Part shown: piece after piece, positions 8,071-18,150 of the stretch | Layout: every line of letters starts with the position of its first letter | How positions within the stretch are numbered: the first letter of the stretch is position 1 | Source: Acidithiobacillus concretivorus | Lineage (GTDB): Bacteria > Pseudomonadota > Gammaproteobacteria > Acidithiobacillales > Acidithiobacillaceae | Direction: 5' to 3' | DNA length: 64,000 bases | Assembly: GCF_018853445.1 (NCBI RefSeq) | Contig: NZ_JABELD010000003.1 | Span: 1-64,000 of the forward strand | Program-made: the position numbers and the translations under genes | The notes under the pieces: model-generated | Told to the model about the DNA's origin: nothing | The model's database searches: none | The model's input: the letters and a program-made list of their open reading frames with translations, nothing else

Positions 8071-8515
8071 TTTGCAAATTCGCCTCCTCGACCCACGCAT
8101 TGGTAAACAATGGCCTTTACCCCATTATGCCAGCGCTGACGCCGCCGGAATGGATTTACGCGCCTGCCTGGATGAGCCCCTGCATCTGTCGGCAAATACC
8201 GTGGAGTTAGTATCAGCAGGCTTTGCAATGCACATCGCTGATCCTGGAATCACCGCACTCCTGTTACCCCGCTCCGGGCTTGGTCATAAGGGACTGGTAT
8301 TGGGAAATCTGACAGGTCTCATTGATGCGGATTACCAGGGACCCATAAAAATATCTCTATGGAACCGTAGTCAAGAAGAAATCGTCATTGAACCGGGAGA
8401 ACGGGTAGCGCAGATGGTTCTGGTACCCATTATTCGCCCCGAAATTCTGGTGGTGGATGCGTTTGCTGCCACTGAAAGGGGTAGTGCCGGATTTGGCAGT
8501 ACCGGACAGCAATAA
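8063..8515 (+). CDS. dut: Deoxyuridine 5'-triphosphate nucleotidohydrolase
   Basis: Hydrolyses dUTP to dUMP and pyrophosphate, keeping uracil out of DNA and feeding dTMP synthesis. All five trimeric dUTPase motifs are present: AGMDLRA, PRSGLG, GLIDADYQGPI with the catalytic Asp, GERVAQMV, and the C-terminal ERGSAGFGSTG arm. The GTG at 8063 gives 150 aa, the family length, and overlaps the coaBC end by 8 bp. The longer frame from 7994 would only add residues encoded inside coaBC. The coaBC-dut pair is conserved widely in proteobacteria. Confidence 0.94.
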   Translation: MTNLQIRLLDPRIGKQWPLPHYASADAAGMDLRACLDEPLHLSANTVELVSAGFAMHIADPGITALLLPRSGLGHKGLVLGNLTGLIDADYQGPIKISLWNRSQEEIVIEPGERVAQMVLVPIIRPEILVVDAFAATERGSAGFGSTGQQ

Positions 8516-8523
8516 TTCAGCAA

Positions 8524-8805
8524 TTATTTTTTCGGCATATAAACAGCGCAATACCCATGGGGACTAATTTTGCCGGACACTACCTTGCAGGCTCCGTCTT
8601 CGTTAGGCTTGCCTCCAGGGATAAAAAACTTGCAATTACTGCACATCTCTTTGCCGTTAGGGTGGGTAACATACTGCACTGAGGCCTGACTGGCTTTGCT
8701 GGTTGCTGCCTCTGCGATATTGGACAGTACTGCCGGTGCCACTGCGGCCGCCAAAACCACCTTTCCACTCGACCGGAACCATTCACGACGGGTCAACTTC
8801 TTCAT
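8524..8805 (-). CDS. High-potential iron-sulfur protein (HiPIP, Iro-like), Tat-exported
   Basis: Small periplasmic electron carrier holding one [4Fe-4S] cluster. Four Cys at residues 55, 58, 73 and 86 (C-x2-C-x14-C-x12-C) are the HiPIP ligand pattern, followed by an aromatic near the C-terminus. The N-terminus has a twin-arginine signal (R6-R7, hydrophobic run 16-31, likely cleavage after A-E-A at residue 33), as expected for a cofactor protein folded before export. The mature part is about 60 aa. Similar proteins in acidophilic iron and sulfur oxidisers (Iro/Hip) link the bc1 complex or iron oxidation to terminal oxidases. AAAGGAGA precedes the ATG. It stands alone between dut (convergent) and the ribosomal operon. 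Confidence 0.93.
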   Translation of the reverse strand: MKKLTRREWFRSSGKVVLAAAVAPAVLSNIAEAATSKASQASVQYVTHPNGKEMCSNCKFFIPGGKPNEDGACKVVSGKISPHGYCAVYMPKK

Positions 8806-8910
8806 AAACTTCTCCTTTTAGCGTGCGAATCGAAGATAACCACAACGATACCAGACTACTATAGTACATAGTCATGTTGAATGTGTAGCAAGAAGCCAGA
8901 AAAAAGGCAC

Positions 8911-8943
8911 AAAAAAAACGGCCCAGATTTTCATCATGGGCCG
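8911..8943 (-). terminator. Intrinsic terminator of the ribosomal protein operon
   Basis: On the minus strand CGGCCCA pairs with TGGGCCG around an 11-base loop and is followed by eight T. It lies 32 bp after the rplQ stop and marks the end of the long S10-spc-alpha transcript. Confidence 0.85.
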
Positions 8944-8975
8944 ATAAGGATTTAATAAAACGTGGTCCGACAATA

Positions 8976-9347
8976 TCAGGCAGTGGCAACCTGACGATCA
9001 ACCAATTCAACAATAGCCAAAGGGGCATTGTCACCAGCACGAAAGCCATATTTCACAATACGCAAATAACCACCTGGGCGCGCAGCATAATGTGGGCCGA
9101 GATCATCAAAAAGCTTGACTACAGCCTGACGATCACGCAAGCGCGAAAAAGCCAGGCGACGTTTGGCAACCGTGGCATCCTTCGCCAAAGTGATCATCGG
9201 TTCGGCAAAGCGACGCAGCTCTTTGGCCTTTGGAAGCGTTGTAACAATACGTTCATGGTGAAACAAGGACACCATCATGTTGGCAAACATGGCCTGCCGA
9301 TGGCTGCTATTTCTATTTAGTTGCTTACCACTTTTGCGATGACGCAT
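8976..9347 (-). CDS. rplQ: 50S ribosomal protein L17
   Basis: Large-subunit protein at the exit-tunnel side. The conserved N-terminus [12 protein letters not shown] and the RLAFSRLRD segment identify it. Its 123 aa is normal for proteobacteria. It is the last gene of the alpha operon, 29 bp after rpoA, and is followed by a strong terminator. Confidence 0.97.
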   Translation of the reverse strand: MRHRKSGKQLNRNSSHRQAMFANMMVSLFHHERIVTTLPKAKELRRFAEPMITLAKDATVAKRRLAFSRLRDRQAVVKLFDDLGPHYAARPGGYLRIVKYGFRAGDNAPLAIVELVDRQVATA

Positions 9348-9376
9348 AACCCTTTCCCTCTACCAAATTCTGAACA

Positions 9377-10393
9377 TTAGCCGTTAACATCAACGTCTGC
9401 GCTGCGCCCGGAAATGGGCGGCAGGTTTTCTGGCGGCCAGTTTTCAACACGCATACCCAGACTGAGGCCATGGGCCACCAGCACTTCCTTAATTTCAGTG
9501 AGTGATTTTTTGCCGAGATTAGGAGCCTTCAATAACTCCTGTTCGGATTTTTGAACCAGATCACCAATGTAAAAAATATCTTCTGCTTTGAGACAATTGG
9601 CAGACCGCACCGTCAGCTCCAGATCGTCCACGGGACGTATCAGCAAAGGCATCAGGTCCTGACCGTTTTGAACCTGAGAAGCTTCAGGCTCCTGCTGGTT
9701 TTCTGCACCAGCCAAAACACCGAGCTGACTACGCAGAATCCGTGAGGCCTCCTGAACCGCCCAAACCGGATCAACGACGCCGTTAGTTTCCACATCCAGG
9801 ACTAGGCGATCGAGATCGGTACGCTGTTCTACACGCGCACTTTCGACCTGATAACTGACTTTCAAAACCGGACTGAAACTAGCATCCAGGGCCATGACGC
9901 CAATGCGTTTTTCATGATTCTGACGTCGGGTAGCTGCAGCATCGTAGCCACGACCATCGTCAATCCGCAGATGCATGACGAGTTCTACATCCCGGGTCAA
10001 AGTAGCAATGACCTGATCAGGGTTGGCCACTTCAATGCCATGCTCAGAAACAATGTCAGCACCAGTCATCAAACCCGGGCCACGCTTACGCAACGTAACC
10101 ATCACATCACTGTGGCCCTGAGAGCGGACCGCAAGCATTTTTAAATTGAGAAGAATATCTACAACATCTTCCTGCACCCCTTCGATGCTGGAATATTCGT
10201 GCAGAACACCCTCAATCTCCACCTCGGTCACTGCCGCCCCTTTCAGCGAAGAAAGCAGAATGCGCCTCAAACCACTGCCCAAGGTGTGACCGAAGCCACG
10301 CTCCAGAGGGCCCAAAGACAGGCGCGCACGACGTGCGGAAATTTCTTCAACTTCTACGCCCTGCGGGCGTAATAAATCACCAACATCAGTCAT
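9377..10393 (-). CDS. rpoA: RNA polymerase alpha subunit
   Basis: Scaffold for core polymerase assembly. The N-terminal dimerisation domain covers residues 1-235 (with [21 protein letters not shown]). After a Glu/Gln-rich linker around 240-255, the C-terminal domain (about 265-320) has two helix-hairpin-helix segments, including [14 protein letters not shown]; it contacts UP elements and activators. At 338 aa it is slightly longer than the E. coli protein, mostly at the C-terminal tail. It lies 22 bp after rpsD in the standard alpha-operon position. Confidence 0.98.
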   Translation of the reverse strand: MTDVGDLLRPQGVEVEEISARRARLSLGPLERGFGHTLGSGLRRILLSSLKGAAVTEVEIEGVLHEYSSIEGVQEDVVDILLNLKMLAVRSQGHSDVMVTLRKRGPGLMTGADIVSEHGIEVANPDQVIATLTRDVELVMHLRIDDGRGYDAAATRRQNHEKRIGVMALDASFSPVLKVSYQVESARVEQRTDLDRLVLDVETNGVVDPVWAVQEASRILRSQLGVLAGAENQQEPEASQVQNGQDLMPLLIRPVDDLELTVRSANCLKAEDIFYIGDLVQKSEQELLKAPNLGKKSLTEIKEVLVAHGLSLGMRVENWPPENLPPISGRSADVDVNG

Positions 10394-10415
10394 AAGCGTT
10401 CCTCAACCCCCGGTC

Positions 10416-11042
10416 TTACTTAGAGTACAACTCCACGACGACCTGTTCGTTCAAATCCGGTGCGATATCTTCACGCGCCGGTACGGCTTTAATTGTTGCA
10501 CTGAGTGTGGCGGCATCCATGCTCACCCATTCAGGGAACCCGCGACCACCGGCAGCTTCAACCGCAGATACAATCCGTACATGTTGACGGGCAGATTCAG
10601 CCACACTCACCACATCACCAGCACGAACCTGATAAGACGGAATATCTACGCGGCGGCCATTCACCAGAACATGACCATGGCGAACAACCTGACGCGCTTC
10701 CGCACGCGATGATCCAAACCCAAGCCGATAGGCAACATTGTCCAAGCGCAGCTCGAGAAGACGCAGTAATGTCTCACCGGTTACTCCCCGAGTCTGACTA
10801 GCCCGCTCAAAGTAACGTCGGAACTGGCCTTCAAGAACACCATAAATGCGCCGAATTTTCTGCTTTTCACGCAGCTGACCGCCGTATTCACTCACTCTAC
10901 CACGGCGCTGGCCATGCTGACCTGGCGCATAGGCACGAATGCTTACCGGACATTTGTCCGAAAAGCATTTTTCACCTTTCAGAAAGAGTTTGCCGCCTTC
11001 ACGACGGCACAAACGACAACTGGGACCCGTATATTTAGCCAC
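10416..11042 (-). CDS. rpsD: 30S ribosomal protein S4, zinc (C+) form
   Basis: Binds 16S rRNA early in small-subunit assembly and in many bacteria represses its own operon. An S4 RNA-binding domain spans about residues 98-160. The N-terminus carries four Cys at residues 9, 12, 26 and 31 (C-x2-C-x13-C-x4-C), the zinc-binding form seen in Firmicutes and Thermus; E. coli S4 has lost it. The 208-aa length and position between rpsK and rpoA are standard. Confidence 0.97.
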   Translation of the reverse strand: MAKYTGPSCRLCRREGGKLFLKGEKCFSDKCPVSIRAYAPGQHGQRRGRVSEYGGQLREKQKIRRIYGVLEGQFRRYFERASQTRGVTGETLLRLLELRLDNVAYRLGFGSSRAEARQVVRHGHVLVNGRRVDIPSYQVRAGDVVSVAESARQHVRIVSAVEAAGGRGFPEWVSMDAATLSATIKAVPAREDIAPDLNEQVVVELYSK

Positions 11043-11062
11043 TAACTACCTCCACCTAAAAA

Positions 11063-11458
11063 TTAAACACGCCGCTTTTTAGGCGGACGGCAGCCGTTAT
11101 GGGGAATCGGCGTGACGTCGCGAATACTCGCAATGCGGAAGCCGATGGAATGCAGCGCACGAACGGTACTTTCCCGTCCGGGCCCAGGGCCGCGCACTTC
11201 TACATCCAGATTCTTGACACCATATTCCTGCGCTTTTTTACCCGCATTTTCCGCTGCCACCTGAGCGGCAAAAGGGGTGCTTTTGCGCGACCCACGGAAA
11301 CCGGAGCCACCAGAACTGGCCCAAGTCAGGACATTTCCCTGACGGTCACTGATAGTGATGATGGTGTTATTAAATGACGCATAGATATGCGCTACTCCAT
11401 CAAGTACGTTTTTCTTTACTTTCTTCCGCACACGGGAGTTTGTCTGAGTTTTCGCCAT
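11063..11458 (-). CDS. rpsK: 30S ribosomal protein S11
   Basis: Platform protein of the small subunit. The start [13 protein letters not shown] at 11458 matches the family; the frame stays open further upstream but only into rpsM. Conserved segments are [14 protein letters not shown] and the C-terminal [15 protein letters not shown]. It is 131 aa and lies 17 bp after rpsM. Confidence 0.97.
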   Translation of the reverse strand: MAKTQTNSRVRKKVKKNVLDGVAHIYASFNNTIITISDRQGNVLTWASSGGSGFRGSRKSTPFAAQVAAENAGKKAQEYGVKNLDVEVRGPGPGRESTVRALHSIGFRIASIRDVTPIPHNGCRPPKKRRV

Positions 11459-11475
11459 TACTGGAATCTTCCTAG

Positions 11476-11832
11476 TTAACGAGTGATCGATTTGGCAGGA
11501 CCCTTGCGCGTCCGTGCGTTCGTCTTGGTACGCTGACCGTGAACAGGAAGTCCACGACGGTGCCGAATGCCGCGATAGCAACCAAGATCCATCAATCGCT
11601 TGATGTTCATGGTCACTTCACGACGGAGATCACCTTCCACCAGAAACTTGGCGACCTCAGCCCGAATGCGTTCCAGCTCGGGTTCGCTGATGTCCTTGAC
11701 GCGCATATCAAAAGCAATATCAGCCGCAGTCAAAATATTCTGCGAACGAGTTTTGCCAATACCATAAATATACGTCAAAGCAATTTCAATTTGCTTGTTG
11801 TTTGGAATATTAACACCAGCGATGCGGGCCAT
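11476..11832 (-). CDS. rpsM: 30S ribosomal protein S13
   Basis: Head protein that contacts the large subunit and P-site tRNA. The start [10 protein letters not shown] at 11832 is the family N-terminus and is preceded by GAGGAA. A helix-two-turn-helix part is followed by the basic tail [12 protein letters not shown]. It is 118 aa. It is preceded by rpmJ with a 59-bp gap. Confidence 0.97.
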   Translation of the reverse strand: MARIAGVNIPNNKQIEIALTYIYGIGKTRSQNILTAADIAFDMRVKDISEPELERIRAEVAKFLVEGDLRREVTMNIKRLMDLGCYRGIRHRRGLPVHGQRTKTNARTRKGPAKSITR

Positions 11833-11891
11833 CCGCAATTCCTCCAAAAGACTAAGTGGGACGAACCCACAGACTGATAAATTTAGTCGTC

Positions 11892-12005
11892 TTAACCTTG
11901 ACGTTGTTTGTGACGGGGTTCCACACAAATGACCCGCACGACACCGTTACGACGAACTATCTTGCAATTACGACAGAGCTTTTTTACTGACGCCCGAACT
12001 TTCAT
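11892..12005 (-). CDS. rpmJ: 50S ribosomal protein L36, zinc (C+) form
   Basis: A 37-aa protein that I translated directly from the minus strand. It starts [14 protein letters not shown] and ends RHKQRQG. The zinc ligands Cys11, Cys14, Cys27 and His32 are all present. It lies between infA (9 bp gap) and rpsM, the usual place. L36 stabilises the L7/L12 stalk base region of the large subunit. Confidence 0.96.
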
Positions 12006-12014
12006 TACAACCCC

Positions 12015-12233
12015 CTATTTGGCACGATATATAATGCGACCCTTGGTCAAATCATAGGGCGTCATTTCTACAGTCACCTTATCTCCTGGCAAAATACGGA
12101 TATAATGCATACGCATTTTGCCGGATATATGTGCATTCACTACATACCCATTTTCGAGGCGCACTTTAAAAGTTGCACTCGGCAGGTTTTCAATGACTTC
12201 GCCCTGCATCTCCAGAGTATCTTCTTTAGACAT
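12015..12233 (-). CDS. infA: Translation initiation factor IF-1
   Basis: An OB-fold factor that occupies the A site during initiation. The 72-aa length and the segments [34 protein letters not shown] and DLTKGRI are diagnostic. It starts directly after the adk stop codon with no gap. In E. coli infA is away from this cluster; its place between adk and rpmJ is the more widespread bacterial order. Confidence 0.97.
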   Translation of the reverse strand: MSKEDTLEMQGEVIENLPSATFKVRLENGYVVNAHISGKMRMHYIRILPGDKVTVEMTPYDLTKGRIIYRAK

Positions 12234-12896
12234 CTAATCTTTTTCCCTCACCGCTTCCACGATTCTGGCAAACACATCATCCGCCTCACCATGACCATCA
12301 ATCAGATGGTAGGCTGGCCGATCGTGATAAAAAGCGATCAAAGGAGCTGTTTCCGCCTGATAAACCGCCAAGCGCTTTCTGATCACATCCGGCTGGTCAT
12401 CTTCACGCTGGACCAGACTGCCCCCACACTGATCACATACCGCACTGACCAATGAAGGATGATAACGTTCATGATAAATGGAACCACAACCAGAGCAGAC
12501 ACGCCGCCCTGAAAGTCGCTCTACAATTTCCTCATCATCCAGCGCAATATGCAGTACTGCAGATATGTCACCACCGGCATCCTGCAATAGTTTGTCTAGC
12601 GCATTCGCTTGATGTACTGTGCGCGGAAAGCCGTCGAAAATCACTCCGGCAGCCGCATCTTCCAACGTCAAACGCTCTGCAACAATACCTATGATAATTT
12701 CGTCGTTGACCAATGCGCCTGAATCCATCACTGCAGCAGCACGACGTCCAATATCACTACCAGACTGAACAGAGGCGCGGAGCATATCACCGGTTGAGAC
12801 ATGAGGCAAGCCCAAATATTGAGCCAGGCGCTGCGCTTGGGTACCCTTACCTGCTCCGGGGGCTCCCAGAAATATGAGGTGCTTAGCCAAAATCAA
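12234..12896 (-). CDS. adk: Adenylate kinase, zinc-LID type
   Basis: Interconverts ATP, AMP and ADP. The P-loop GAPGAGKGT is near residue 11, the AMP-binding STGDMLR and DGFPRT motifs follow, and the long-form LID domain is present. The LID holds four Cys at residues 134, 137, 154 and 157 (C-x2-C-x16-C-x2-C), the zinc-structured version known in Gram-positive and some other bacteria; enteric Adk lacks it. The TTG start overlaps the secY stop (TTGA). It lies inside the spc/alpha junction as in Firmicutes, but no map gene is present. Confidence 0.95.
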   Translation of the reverse strand: MILAKHLIFLGAPGAGKGTQAQRLAQYLGLPHVSTGDMLRASVQSGSDIGRRAAAVMDSGALVNDEIIIGIVAERLTLEDAAAGVIFDGFPRTVHQANALDKLLQDAGGDISAVLHIALDDEEIVERLSGRRVCSGCGSIYHERYHPSLVSAVCDQCGGSLVQREDDQPDVIRKRLAVYQAETAPLIAFYHDRPAYHLIDGHGEADDVFARIVEAVREKD

Positions 12897-14224
12897 CGTC
12901 CACTCAGGGGGTTCTTACGAATCAACCCTTCATATTGGTGCGTGAGTAGATGGCTTTGAATCTGACCCATGAGATCCATCATCACCACAACCACAATCAG
13001 CAGGCTGGTGCCGCCCAGATAGAAAGGCACGTTATACTGAACTATGAGAAATTCTGGCAACAAACATACGAGGGTCAGGTAAATGGCTCCCCACAGGGTT
13101 AGGCGGGTTAAAATCCTGTCCATGTAACGGGCAGTATGTTCACCTGGCCTGATTCCTGGCACAAAAGCACCAGATTTTTTGAGGTTATCGGCCGTATCAC
13201 GCGGATTGAATACCATTGCCGTATAGAAGAAGGCAAAGAAAACAATCGCCGTAGTAAATACGACTACATAAAGCGCAGAACCCGGACTTAAGGCCTGACC
13301 GAAGCGCGCCAACCATTCCATACCGGGAACATTGGCAAACCACCCCGAAAGAGTAGCTGGCAACAATAAAATGCTGGTCGCAAAAATTGGAGGGATAACG
13401 CCGCTCATATTCACCTTGAGGGGCATGTGCGTACTTTGGCCACCATAAATTTTCCGTCCAACCTGACGTTTGGCATATTGAATAGGAACACGTCTTTGGG
13501 CGCTTTCCATAAATACTACAAACGCGGTAACCAGAAGAGCCAGAACAAACAACGCAACCACAAATAGCGGCTGGAACTGCCCGGTCTGCATCAATTCAAA
13601 GGTGGTACCGATAGCATCAGGAAGTCCCGCGACAATCCCCGCGAAAATGATCAGCGATATACCATTGCCGATGCCGCGTTCGGTGATTTGCTCACCGATC
13701 CACATAAGGAAAACGGTACCACAGGCCAGAGAAATAGTCGTAGTAAACAAAAACAAGGGGCCAGGATCAATCACTACCGGAACATGGCCAGCGTGCATTT
13801 TTTCAATAGCAACAGCAATACCCAGTCCTTGCATGAGAGCAAGACCAACTGTGGCATAACGCGTATATTCAGTAATTTTTCTTCGACCAGACTCGCCTTC
13901 TTTTTTGAGTTCTTCCAACTTGGGGAAAACTGAACCAGCCAATTGGAAAATAATGGAAGCGCTGATATAGGGCATGATACCCAAAGCAAAAACTGTTAAG
14001 CGCGACAGGGCACCACCGGAGAACATGTTAAACATGCCGAGGATGGTTCCGCGCTGCTCATTGAAAAAAGAAGCCATAGCTGCCGGATCAATACCCGGCA
14101 CCGGAATATGCGCGCCAATACGAAAAACCAGCAAGGCGCCCAGCAAAAACAAAATGCGGTTACGTAATTCATTGATCTTACCAGCGCCCTGTGCGGCACC
14201 CGCAATGTTACGCAACCCAGCCAT
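12893..14224 (-). CDS. secY: Protein translocase subunit SecY
   Basis: Channel-forming subunit of the SecYEG translocon in the inner membrane. It has ten hydrophobic segments over 443 aa. The family landmarks are [12 protein letters not shown] near the plug and lateral gate, and the basic loops with YTRY and [10 protein letters not shown] that bind SecA or the ribosome. The start overlaps the rplO stop by one base (TAATG), which suggests coupling. The position after rplO is standard for the spc operon. Confidence 0.98.
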   Translation of the reverse strand: MAGLRNIAGAAQGAGKINELRNRILFLLGALLVFRIGAHIPVPGIDPAAMASFFNEQRGTILGMFNMFSGGALSRLTVFALGIMPYISASIIFQLAGSVFPKLEELKKEGESGRRKITEYTRYATVGLALMQGLGIAVAIEKMHAGHVPVVIDPGPLFLFTTTISLACGTVFLMWIGEQITERGIGNGISLIIFAGIVAGLPDAIGTTFELMQTGQFQPLFVVALFVLALLVTAFVVFMESAQRRVPIQYAKRQVGRKIYGGQSTHMPLKVNMSGVIPPIFATSILLLPATLSGWFANVPGMEWLARFGQALSPGSALYVVVFTTAIVFFAFFYTAMVFNPRDTADNLKKSGAFVPGIRPGEHTARYMDRILTRLTLWGAIYLTLVCLLPEFLIVQYNVPFYLGGTSLLIVVVVMMDLMGQIQSHLLTHQYEGLIRKNPLSGR

Positions 14225-14661
14225 TATTCTTCGACCTTTCCGCCAGCACTTTCAATGGCTGCCTTGGCTCCCGCACTGACTCGCAATCCACGTACGGTAA
14301 GAGCTTGGCTCAATTCGCCCGTCATAATCACCTTAACAACATCCGGACTGCCACGAACAATGCGCCGCAACAATAGCCCTTCCATATCTACTACACCATC
14401 AATTGCCGCATTTTCCAGCTGGGCCAAGGTCACCTCGCAAGTATGGGCACCAAATCTATTCCGAAATCCTCTTTTAGGAATCCGGCGTTGCAAGGGCATT
14501 TGACCACCCTCAAAACCGACTTTGTGGTAACCACCTGAACGCGCATGTTGGCCCTTATGACCACGACCTGCGGTTTTACCGAGGCCACTTCCAATCCCGC
14601 GTCCAACACGACGACGATCTTTCTTGGCACCCTCTGCAGGCGCTATCGTATTTAATTTCAT
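14224..14661 (-). CDS. rplO: 50S ribosomal protein L15
   Basis: Late-assembly large-subunit protein. The glycine and arginine-rich N-terminus ([22 protein letters not shown]) and [17 protein letters not shown] are diagnostic. It is 145 aa. Start overlaps the rpmD stop as ATGA. Confidence 0.97.
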   Translation of the reverse strand: MKLNTIAPAEGAKKDRRRVGRGIGSGLGKTAGRGHKGQHARSGGYHKVGFEGGQMPLQRRIPKRGFRNRFGAHTCEVTLAQLENAAIDGVVDMEGLLLRRIVRGSPDVVKVIMTGELSQALTVRGLRVSAGAKAAIESAGGKVEE

Positions 14662-14843
14662 GACAACTCTTCCCAGCGCAATAAGTAAGGCACTTTATTA
14701 ACCATGCCACGGATTTCGGGGGTATCAGGACGTTCAACCGTATGGTTGGTGCGGCGCAAACCAAGGCCGACAACAACACGCCGATGTTTCTCGGTCACAC
14801 CAATTAAACTTTTAACCAGAGTGATGCGTAACTGTTTACTCAT
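14658..14843 (-). CDS. rpmD: 50S ribosomal protein L30
   Basis: 61 aa. The start [12 protein letters not shown] at 14843 is chosen because it matches the family; upstream in-frame ATGs lie inside rpsE. The motifs [19 protein letters not shown] and NKVPYLL are typical. The gene overlaps rpsE by 8 bp and rplO by 4 bp. Confidence 0.96.
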   Translation of the reverse strand: MSKQLRITLVKSLIGVTEKHRRVVVGLGLRRTNHTVERPDTPEIRGMVNKVPYLLRWEELS

Positions 14844-15366
14844 CATGACCTCCATCACCTCGAATTTCCTTCAGGCTTTTCCCACGCTTCATGGCGATGG
14901 CCTGGGGGCTGGAAAGCTTGTTAAACGCATCAAAAGTTGCGCGCACCACGTTAATAGGATTGTTAGAACCCAGAGACTTGGCCACCACGTTACGCAAACC
15001 TACAGCTTCACAGACAGCGCGCATGGCTCCACCAGCAATAACGCCACTACCTTCTGGAGCAGGACGCAACATGACGCGGGCAGCCCCATGACGACCCTCA
15101 ACCGGGTAAGGAATTGTACCACCACGCATCAAAGGGATTTGCGTCATCCAACGACGAGCCTGATCTGTGGCTTTCTGGATACCTGCAGGAACTTCCTTGG
15201 CTTTACCACGACCAAAGCCGACCTTGCCATCACCATCACCAACGACCATCAGTGCTGCAAAACCAAATTGCCGACCGCCCTTAACTACCTTAGATACACG
15301 ATTGATATGAATCAGTTTTTCCTGCATACCATCGCTGGGCTGATTATCACGATTTTCCCTTGCCAT
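14836..15366 (-). CDS. rpsE: 30S ribosomal protein S5
   Basis: Needed for decoding accuracy together with S4. It has the N-terminal double-stranded RNA-binding S5 domain ([35 protein letters not shown]) and the C-terminal S5 fold. Its 176 aa includes a tail rich in Gly/Asp/His. Gene order rplR-rpsE-rpmD is standard. Confidence 0.97.
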   Translation of the reverse strand: MARENRDNQPSDGMQEKLIHINRVSKVVKGGRQFGFAALMVVGDGDGKVGFGRGKAKEVPAGIQKATDQARRWMTQIPLMRGGTIPYPVEGRHGAARVMLRPAPEGSGVIAGGAMRAVCEAVGLRNVVAKSLGSNNPINVVRATFDAFNKLSSPQAIAMKRGKSLKEIRGDGGHDE

Positions 15367-15380
15367 TTTTCAGATCTCCG

Positions 15381-15734
15381 TCAGAACGACAACCCGCCCT
15401 CGCGGGCGGCGTCGGCCAGGGCTCGCACCCGACCATGATAACGATAACCGCTTCGGTCAAAGGCGACTTCCTTCACACCAGCAGCCAATGCTTTGGCGGC
15501 AACCCGCTGACCGATGGTCACTGCCGCAGCCACATCGGCACCACGCGGCATAGTTGCACGCAACTCACCTTCTACACTGGATGCCTGGACAATGACGACT
15601 CCCTTGGAATCGTCAATGACCTGGGCATAGATGTGCTTTCCGGAACGAAAGACGCATAGTCTTGGTTTGGCCTGAGATGCAATTCGGGCGCGGGTTTTAC
15701 GTGCACGACGGAGTCTGGATGTATTTTTATTCAT
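15381..15734 (-). CDS. rplR: 50S ribosomal protein L18
   Basis: 5S rRNA-binding protein. The start MNKNTSRLRRARKTR at 15734 is the family N-terminus. RLCVFRSGKHIYAQ and FDRSGYRYHGRV are conserved. It is 117 aa and lies 18 bp after rplF. Confidence 0.97.
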   Translation of the reverse strand: MNKNTSRLRRARKTRARIASQAKPRLCVFRSGKHIYAQVIDDSKGVVIVQASSVEGELRATMPRGADVAAAVTIGQRVAAKALAAGVKEVAFDRSGYRYHGRVRALADAAREGGLSF

Positions 15735-15752
15735 GATTACCTGCCTCAACCA

Positions 15753-16277
15753 TTATTTCTTCTTGGCTTCTTTACGACGGACATTTTCACCCGCATAACG
15801 TACACCTTTACCCTTGTACGGCTCAGGAGGACGATAGGCACGAATGTCGGCGGCAATTTGCCCGATTTTCTGCTTATCAATACCCTTGATCACGATTTCT
15901 GTTTGGGTCGGCGTTTCAATCGTAATGTCGTCAGGTACCGGATAATCTACAGGATGTGAAAATCCCAGACTCAAGCTCAGAGTTTTACCTTTTGCTTGCG
16001 CACGATAACCCACCCCGATAATTTCGAGTTTCTGCTCAAAACCGACCGAGACACCATGCACCATATTGTTTAATAAGGCGCGCATTGTGCCGGCAAAAGC
16101 ATTTTGTCCTTCAGCCCAGGCTAAAGAAGCGACTCCATCATCCACTTGCAGCGTGACACTGGAGTGAAATGGCGTGGACATCTGACCTTTGGGACCTTTC
16201 ACATGCAAATATTTGTCAGCCACATGAACTTCCACACCTTTAGGAAGAGTAACAGGCTGTTTCCCTACTCGAGACAT
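15753..16277 (-). CDS. rplF: 50S ribosomal protein L6
   Basis: Large-subunit protein near the factor-binding site, built of two alike domains. [15 protein letters not shown] begins it and the signature [14 protein letters not shown] closes the second domain. It is 174 aa and lies 12 bp after rpsH. Confidence 0.97.
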   Translation of the reverse strand: MSRVGKQPVTLPKGVEVHVADKYLHVKGPKGQMSTPFHSSVTLQVDDGVASLAWAEGQNAFAGTMRALLNNMVHGVSVGFEQKLEIIGVGYRAQAKGKTLSLSLGFSHPVDYPVPDDITIETPTQTEIVIKGIDKQKIGQIAADIRAYRPPEPYKGKGVRYAGENVRRKEAKKK

Positions 16278-16289
16278 ACTGAATCTCCC

Positions 16290-16685
16290 TTAAGAGACTA
16301 CGCAGAGTACTTCACCACCAATCCCGGCAGTACGTGCCGCACGATCAGTCATGATGCCCTGCGAAGTGGAAATGATGGCAATGCCAAATCCATCCCGAAC
16401 TTTGGGAAGATCATCAGCACCCCGATAAATACGCACACCCGGTCGACTTACACGACGGATTTCGGCAATAACCCCAGCTCCGGCATAATACTTTAGAGTC
16501 AGGTTCAAAACCGGATGACCATCCTGGGTTTCTTCCCGGAAATCGGTAATATAACCTTCTTCAACCAAAACGCGAGCAATGGCGCGTTTCAGTTTTGAAG
16601 CAGGCATTAAGACTTTCGCTTTATTTACTTGTTGCGCATTTCGAATGCGCGTAAGCATATCAGCAATAGGATCCGTTACGCTCAT
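16290..16685 (-). CDS. rpsH: 30S ribosomal protein S8
   Basis: Central-domain 16S rRNA binder; in enteric bacteria it represses the spc operon. [14 protein letters not shown] at the N-terminus and [14 protein letters not shown] in the C-terminal signature identify it. It is 131 aa and lies 9 bp after rpsN. Confidence 0.97.
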   Translation of the reverse strand: MSVTDPIADMLTRIRNAQQVNKAKVLMPASKLKRAIARVLVEEGYITDFREETQDGHPVLNLTLKYYAGAGVIAEIRRVSRPGVRIYRGADDLPKVRDGFGIAIISTSQGIMTDRAARTAGIGGEVLCVVS

Positions 16686-16694
16686 CGTGTTTCC

Positions 16695-16880
16695 TCACCA
16701 GCTCGCTTTGACAATACCGGGAATTGAACCCGCCGAGGCATGCTTACGCAGGCACAAACGACACAGACCAAATTTCCGATAGTAACCACGTGAACGTCCG
16801 CACAATTTGCAACGGTGGTACGCACGCACCTTAAACTTTGGGGTCCTTTCGGACTTTGCAATCAATGATTTTTTTGCCAC
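16695..16880 (-). CDS. rpsN: 30S ribosomal protein S14, short zinc (type Z) form
   Basis: 61 aa, with four Cys at residues 24, 27, 40 and 43 (C-x2-C-x12-C-x2-C). This is the zinc-binding short S14 of Firmicutes, Actinobacteria and others rather than the ~101-aa Cys-free form of enteric bacteria. The conserved core [16 protein letters not shown] is clear. It sits in the standard spc position between rplE and rpsH, so it is the main and not an accessory copy. Confidence 0.96.
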   Translation of the reverse strand: MAKKSLIAKSERTPKFKVRAYHRCKLCGRSRGYYRKFGLCRLCLRKHASAGSIPGIVKASW

Positions 16881-16894
16881 GCGTCAAACTCCCT

Positions 16895-17437
16895 TCAAGG
16901 CCGGAAGGGCATCTTGAAGGCTTTTAACAGCCCAAGGCCCTCTTCATCATTCTTGGCGGTGGTAGTGAACACCACGTCCAACCCGCGCAAACGATCAATT
17001 TTATCATATTCAATTTCAGGAAATATGATTTGTTCTTTTACACCCAAGGTGTAGTTACCACGGCCATCAAAAGATTTTGGTGACAGACCACGGAAATCGC
17101 GAATACGGGGAATAGCAACTGTTACCAGGCGATCAAGAAACTCATACATGACCAGACCGCGTAAAGTCACCATGCAACCAATTGGATAACCATCACGAAT
17201 TTTGAAAGCAGCAACCGATTTACGGGCACGAGTGACCACTGGCTTCTGACCCGCAATTTTTGTCATGTCGCCAACGGCTGCTTCAAGAATTTTCTTGTCG
17301 CCAACCGCTTCACCCACACCCATATTCAAAGTGATTTTGAGAATCTTGGGTACTTCCATCACGCTTTGATAACCGAAATCCTGCATCAGCTTGGGGGCGA
17401 TGGCGCTTTTGTACAAACTATGTAAACGTGCTTCCAT
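16895..17437 (-). CDS. rplE: 50S ribosomal protein L5
   Basis: Binds 5S rRNA and contacts P-site tRNA. The motifs are [15 protein letters not shown] near residue 30, [14 protein letters not shown] and [17 protein letters not shown]. It is 180 aa and lies 14 bp after rplX. Confidence 0.97.
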   Translation of the reverse strand: MEARLHSLYKSAIAPKLMQDFGYQSVMEVPKILKITLNMGVGEAVGDKKILEAAVGDMTKIAGQKPVVTRARKSVAAFKIRDGYPIGCMVTLRGLVMYEFLDRLVTVAIPRIRDFRGLSPKSFDGRGNYTLGVKEQIIFPEIEYDKIDRLRGLDVVFTTTAKNDEEGLGLLKAFKMPFRP

Positions 17438-17451
17438 TTTATATTTTACCC

Positions 17452-17772
17452 TTAACGGCCGCTGATAACTTCGCCGCTGCTCTTGAAAACCCGAACCTTA
17501 CGTTCGCCTTCCAGCGTTTTATAACCAACTCTGTCTGCAGTTCCCGCAGTAGCATTGAAAATAGCCACATTGGAAATATGAAGTGGCGCTTCTTTTTCGA
17601 CAATGCCGCCAGGCTTGCCCATTCGATCGGGACGAACGTGACGCTTGATCATGTTCACCTTCTCCACCAGCACTCGTGATTCGCTACGAAGAACTTTCAG
17701 CACCTTTCCGCGCTTTCCTTTGTCCTTGCCGGCCAAAATCACGACTTCATCATCCTTACGCAACTTCAACAT
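17452..17772 (-). CDS. rplX: 50S ribosomal protein L24
   Basis: Assembly-initiating large-subunit protein with a KOW motif ([21 protein letters not shown]) near the N-terminus. Of two in-frame ATGs, the inner one at 17772 is chosen because AGGGG lies 6 bp upstream of it; the outer one (17778) has no spacing from that sequence. It is 106 aa and lies 9 bp after rplN. Confidence 0.95.
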   Translation of the reverse strand: MLKLRKDDEVVILAGKDKGKRGKVLKVLRSESRVLVEKVNMIKRHVRPDRMGKPGGIVEKEAPLHISNVAIFNATAGTADRVGYKTLEGERKVRVFKSSGEVISGR

Positions 17773-17781
17773 GGTCATCCC

Positions 17782-18150
17782 CTACAGCACTTCAGGCGCT
17801 AACGAAATTATTTTCATGAAATTAGCCCCGCGCAATTCACGGGTTACCGGTCCAAATATACGCGTACCAATAGGCTGCAACTGATTGTTAAGCAGTACCG
17901 CTGCATTGGTATCAAAGCGGATCAAGGAACCATCCTCACGACGAACGCCTTTGCGTGTACGGACGACCAGGGCATTGTAAACATCACCCTTTTTGACCTT
18001 ACCACGAGGCACTGCGTCCTTGATGCTGACCTTGATAACATCGCCAATATCCGCATAACGCCTGTGCGAGCCGCCGAGAACCTTAATGCACATCACTTCC
18101 CGCGCACCACTGTTGTCCGCTACGCTTAATCTAGTCTGCATCTGAATCAT
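17782..18150 (-). CDS. rplN: 50S ribosomal protein L14
   Basis: 122 aa. [18 protein letters not shown] and the [21 protein letters not shown] signature are diagnostic. It contributes to intersubunit bridges. The start overlaps the rpsQ stop as ATGA. Confidence 0.98.
   Translation of the reverse strand: MIQMQTRLSVADNSGAREVMCIKVLGGSHRRYADIGDVIKVSIKDAVPRGKVKKGDVYNALVVRTRKGVRREDGSLIRFDTNAAVLLNNQLQPIGTRIFGPVTRELRGANFMKIISLAPEVL

Noticed and set aside
8783-9049. An 88-codon hydrophobic open frame on the minus strand between rplQ and the HiPIP gene
   Set aside because: It overlaps the end of rplQ, the operon terminator and the HiPIP start, and shows no family features.
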